From NCBI RefSeq assembly GCF_014192915.1, contig NZ_JACHYN010000016.1, positions 1 to 64,000 of the forward strand: a DNA stretch of 64,000 nucleotides, read 5' to 3'. The notes below the pieces were generated by a model. The model was not told where the DNA came from, ran no database searches, and saw only the letters and a list, made by a program, of their open reading frames with translations. Made by a program: the position numbers and the translations under genes. Of this stretch, positions 61,417 to 64,000 are shown piece by piece. The first letter of the stretch is position 1; each line of letters opens with the position of its first letter. This DNA comes from Azospirillum sp. OGB3. Its GTDB lineage: Bacteria > Pseudomonadota > Alphaproteobacteria > Azospirillales > Azospirillaceae.

Positions 61417-61786
61417 TCCTATACCCCGTTTTTTTGTCCGGGAATTCACGCGTCAAAATGCCTCACCCATCGCCGCAGCACGCTCCGCCATCCCCAACCG
61501 TCCCCCGAACCCGCCGCCCGGCCCAGGGACATTTCCGGTCCGGAACCGGGCCAAGGTCCTTGTTTGCTTGCCAAAAGCCGCCCCACCCCCTATGTGTGGT
61601 CGGTCGATTTTGCTTTGGGGCTGCCGGCTCCTCGTCGTCCCGGTACCGGCGCCGCTTGCGCCTTCCCACGGTGAATTGATGGCTCCGCGCACTCCCGCGG
61701 CGGAGCGCCCCAAGCCACGCCGCCCCGGAAAAGTCCGGGCACGGCCCAGGTGCAGCCTCTGTTCACGTGACCAGGACCCTCCCCGT
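61417..61786 (+). other. Long region upstream of the helicase gene without a recognised gene
   Basis: 370 bases of GC-rich sequence between the fur promoter and the rhlE start. Open frames here lack ribosome sites or family resemblance. An in-frame ATG at 61680 would give the helicase a 36-residue basic extension. A GGAAC at about 61528 is not correctly spaced from any GTT. Probably promoter plus a long leader; a regulatory leader would fit a cold-inducible helicase but none is proven. Confidence 0.45.
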
Positions 61787-63223
61787 ATGACCGAATTCAG
61801 TGGCCTCGGCCTGATCGAGCCCCTTCTGCGCGCCGTCGCCGAAGAGGGTTACCAGACCGCCACGCCGATCCAGGCCGGCGCCATCCCCGTTCTTCTGGAA
61901 GGCCGCGACGTGCTCGGCCTCGCCCAGACCGGCACCGGCAAGACCGCCGCCTTCACCCTGCCGATCCTGCAGCGGCTGTTCCAGAACAAGAAGCGCGTGC
62001 AGGCCAAGGCGCCGCGCACGCTGATCCTGACGCCGACGCGCGAGCTGGCGCTGCAGATCGGCGAGAGCTTCCGCACCTACGGCCGGCACCTGCCGATCCG
62101 CCGCACGGTGATCCACGGCGGTGTCGGGCAGAGCCCGCAGGTCGCGGCGCTCGCCCGCGGCACCGACGTGCTGGTGGCGACGCCGGGCCGCCTGCTCGAC
62201 CTGATGGCCCAGAAGCAATGCGTGCTCGACCAGATCGAGATCTTCGTCCTGGACGAGGCCGACCGCATGCTCGACATGGGCTTCATCCGCGACGTGCGGA
62301 AGGTGGTCGCGGTTCTGCCGAAGCAGCGCCAGACCCTGCTGTTCTCCGCCACCATGCCGGAAGCCGTGGTCGAGCTGGCGCACAGCATCCTGACCGACGC
62401 CGAGCGGATCGAGGTGGCGCCCCAGTCCACCACGGTGGAGCGCATCGCCCAGCGCGTGCTGTTCGTGGACCGCGCCGACAAGCGCCGCCTGCTCGCCGAC
62501 CTCCTCCAGGAGGGCGCCATGGAGCGGACGATCGTCTTCGCCCGCACCAAGCACGGCGCCGACCGCATCGCCGACCATCTGAAGAAGGCCGGCGTCCCGG
62601 CCGACGCGATCCACGGCGACAAGTCGCAGTCGGCCCGCGTGCGCGCTCTTGAATCCTTCCGCAGCGGCGACCTGAAGGCGCTGGTGGCGACCGACATCGC
62701 GGCGCGCGGCATCGACATCGACGGCATCACGCACGTCATCAACTTTGACCTGCCGAACGAGCCGGAAAGCTACGTCCACCGCATCGGCCGCACCGCCCGC
62801 GCCGGCACCGACGGCAGCGCGGTGTCCTTCTGCGACGCGGAGGAGGTGGCCTATCTGAAGGCCATCGAGAAGACCATCCGCCAGCCGGTCCCGGCCGACC
62901 ACGACCACCCCTACCACGCGTCGGTGGTGGCGGCGATCCACGCCTCTTCCGCCAAGCCGCCGAAGCCGGCGCCCAAGCAGCCCCGTCCAGGCCGCGGCCA
63001 GCCGCAGCAGCAGGCGGGCGGCAACAAGCCGCAGGGCCAGAAGCCGCAGGCGCCGAAGGCCCACGGCGCGAAGCCGCCGGTGCCGCAGGGCGCACGGGTT
63101 GCCGGCGCCGCCGGCGACCAGCCGCTGAAGGCCAAGGCTTCGGCCAACCAGCAGAACCGCCACAACCGCCGCCCCGCCCCGCACGGCGGCCAGCCGGGCG
63201 GGAGCAAGCGGTCCGCGGCCTAA
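61787..63223 (+). CDS. rhlE: DEAD-box RNA helicase, RhlE type
   Basis: 478 residues. The Q motif ([13 protein letters not shown]) precedes motif I AQTGTGKT (about 46-53). [19 protein letters not shown] at 156-159, SAT (FSATMPE), ARGIDIDGI and [10 protein letters not shown] complete the set. After about residue 375 comes a low-complexity tail rich in Pro, Lys, Gln and Gly, typical of RhlE-type RNA-binding extensions. Likely roles are ribosome assembly and RNA turnover, especially at low temperature. AGGA lies nine bases before the ATG. Confidence 0.93.
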   Translation: MTEFSGLGLIEPLLRAVAEEGYQTATPIQAGAIPVLLEGRDVLGLAQTGTGKTAAFTLPILQRLFQNKKRVQAKAPRTLILTPTRELALQIGESFRTYGRHLPIRRTVIHGGVGQSPQVAALARGTDVLVATPGRLLDLMAQKQCVLDQIEIFVLDEADRMLDMGFIRDVRKVVAVLPKQRQTLLFSATMPEAVVELAHSILTDAERIEVAPQSTTVERIAQRVLFVDRADKRRLLADLLQEGAMERTIVFARTKHGADRIADHLKKAGVPADAIHGDKSQSARVRALESFRSGDLKALVATDIAARGIDIDGITHVINFDLPNEPESYVHRIGRTARAGTDGSAVSFCDAEEVAYLKAIEKTIRQPVPADHDHPYHASVVAAIHASSAKPPKPAPKQPRPGRGQPQQQAGGNKPQGQKPQAPKAHGAKPPVPQGARVAGAAGDQPLKAKASANQQNRHNRRPAPHGGQPGGSKRSAA

Positions 63224-63238
63224 ATAAAGTCTGTTCGA

Positions 63239-63267
63239 TGCGCGGCGGGATCATCGCCCGCCGCGCA
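63239..63267. terminator. Hairpin between rhlE and the converging gene
   Basis: TGCGCGGCGGG (63239-63249) pairs exactly with CCCGCCGCGCA (63257-63267) around 7 bases. The right half overlaps the 3' end of the minus-strand gene. No T-run. Confidence 0.6.
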
Positions 63268-63772
63268 CCGCCCAGTCCGCTGCCCGATTCGCCGCGGCCT
63301 GTTCGTCGATCACCGCGCCACGCGTCGGCGCCGTACCGCTGTCGCCGTAGCGCTGGACCTGGACGGTCCCGCCGAGCTGTTTGGCGATGGCCGCGGCGAT
63401 CACGTCCCGCCGCTGCGCTTCGGACATGGCGGCGGTCTGCCGCTCCAGCGCGGTCCAGTCGAGCCGCGACGCAAGCCCGTTGCTCATCTGCGTCTGACCG
63501 TCCCGCCAAACGGCGGCGACGACCTGACCGCCCTGCCGAAACACGGTGTGGGCCTGCACGGCGCGGCTGCGCGCCGCGACCGCCGGGTCCACGGCGTTGG
63601 GATCACCGGCGATCCTCATCTGCTGTTGAAAGGCGGAATCGCCGACCCCGACCCGTGCCATCATCTCCGGCGTGGCCTTGGTCGCCGCCGAAAAGCGGGT
63701 GACCCCGCCACCGTTCAGTGCGTACGCGCCTGACGGGCCATATCCCGGCGCGGAAACGGACAGGCTGCTCAT
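63251..63772 (-). CDS. Protein of unknown function
   Basis: 173 residues. The N-terminus is Ser/Gly/Tyr-rich (MSSLSVSAPGYGPSGAYALN) and low in charge. The middle and C-terminal parts are Ala/Gln/Arg-rich and helical (MMARVGVGDSAFQQQMRIAG, ALERQTAAMSEAQRRDVIAA). No signal peptide, membrane span or motif known to me. The start is firm: AGGAGG seven bases before ATG 63772. The N-terminus recalls small flagellar or filament-associated proteins only in composition. Confidence 0.7.
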   Translation of the reverse strand: MSSLSVSAPGYGPSGAYALNGGGVTRFSAATKATPEMMARVGVGDSAFQQQMRIAGDPNAVDPAVAARSRAVQAHTVFRQGGQVVAAVWRDGQTQMSNGLASRLDWTALERQTAAMSEAQRRDVIAAAIAKQLGGTVQVQRYGDSGTAPTRGAVIDEQAAANRAADWAVRGGR

Positions 63773-63973
63773 AAAACACCTCCTGGTTGATCTCTCTCTT
63801 CCCTTCGGCAACTTGCCCCTTAGCAGTTTCCATGCCATCACTGGCGGCGCCTGATCGCAGGCAACCGCCGCAGCGGAAGAGGGCGGCTGAACCGGATGCG
63901 CAGGGCCGAATTTTCCCAGCGAGGGTGAAAGAAATGCCGATGGCGTCGAACCATTTCCTTGCCCATCGAAGAA

Positions 63974-64000
63974 AAGCCGCCGCGATGGCCGCGGCGGCTT
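63974..64000 (-). terminator. Terminator for a minus-strand gene beyond the window
   Basis: AAGCCGCCGCG (63974-63984) pairs with CGCGGCGGCTT (63990-64000). Read on the minus strand the stem is followed by TTTTCTTC, a proper T-tract, so a gene to the right probably ends just beyond the window. Bases 63773-63973 show no other gene. Confidence 0.75.

Noticed and set aside
61526-61555. A third EcfG-type promoter before rhlE.
   Set aside because: GGAAC is followed by GTT after 15 rather than 17 bases and lies far from the start codon.

Overview
The window is a continuous piece of GC-rich chromosome (roughly two-thirds G+C by eye) with dense, short-spaced operons. Gene content fits an alphaproteobacterium of the Rhodospirillales, most likely Azospirillum or a close relative. 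Pointers are a Fur/Mur-type regulator without the C-terminal CxxC, two GGAAC-N17-GTT (EcfG-type) promoters, a full che operon with cheD, an alphaproteobacterial sucD-sucA-sucB block, and many sensor kinases. The genus is an inference from content, not from a search.

Layout. 1-4774: TCA-cycle block (end of sucD, sucA, sucB) closed by a terminator. 4810-8659: Cache/PAS histidine kinase divergent from a globin-coupled diguanylate cyclase. 8761-13022: zapE, a small exported protein, LOG phosphoribohydrolase, pdxY and a CitE-like lyase. 13023-13870: an AT-rich island with one orphan gene. 13928-14966: a divergent pair (basic protein / KGG-repeat protein) with EcfG-type promoters facing both ways. 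15070-16937: leuB and leuD. 17211-20378: a gtr-like glycosylation module (GT-C protein, GT2, GtrA). 20518-25929: dapF, mtaB, ftsY, amn. 26032-29988: LpxR-like protein, YciB/IspZ, PuuE-like deacetylase, SPOR protein.

30208-35849 is a tightly coupled signalling operon: a receiver protein, a membrane pseudo-histidine kinase fused to a DnaQ-type exonuclease, a two-helix membrane peptide, and a sodium:solute-symporter histidine kinase resembling CrbS. It is followed by a chemotaxis operon (35975-45950: STAS, cheY, cheA, cheW, mcp, cheR, cheD, cheB, soluble MCP-like protein with a CheZ-like motif). That operon runs on into a partner-switching set (46063-49461: STAS, RsbW-like ATPase, two receiver-PP2C phosphatases). 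A second set of the same kind lies on the minus strand (53646-51398: STAS, ATPase, receiver-PP2C). Beside it are a histidine kinase and a hybrid kinase carrying its own HPt domain (53884-59147), which are plausible inputs for the receiver-PP2C proteins.

The right end has a DUF1329 protein, fur coupled to a Cys-rich small protein, the RNA helicase rhlE and an unknown protein. No rRNA, tRNA, CRISPR, transposase, integrase or phage gene was seen. The most interesting unexplained material is the doubled partner-switching system next to chemotaxis, the pseudokinase-exonuclease fusion, the MCP/CheZ-like protein and the AT-rich orphan.
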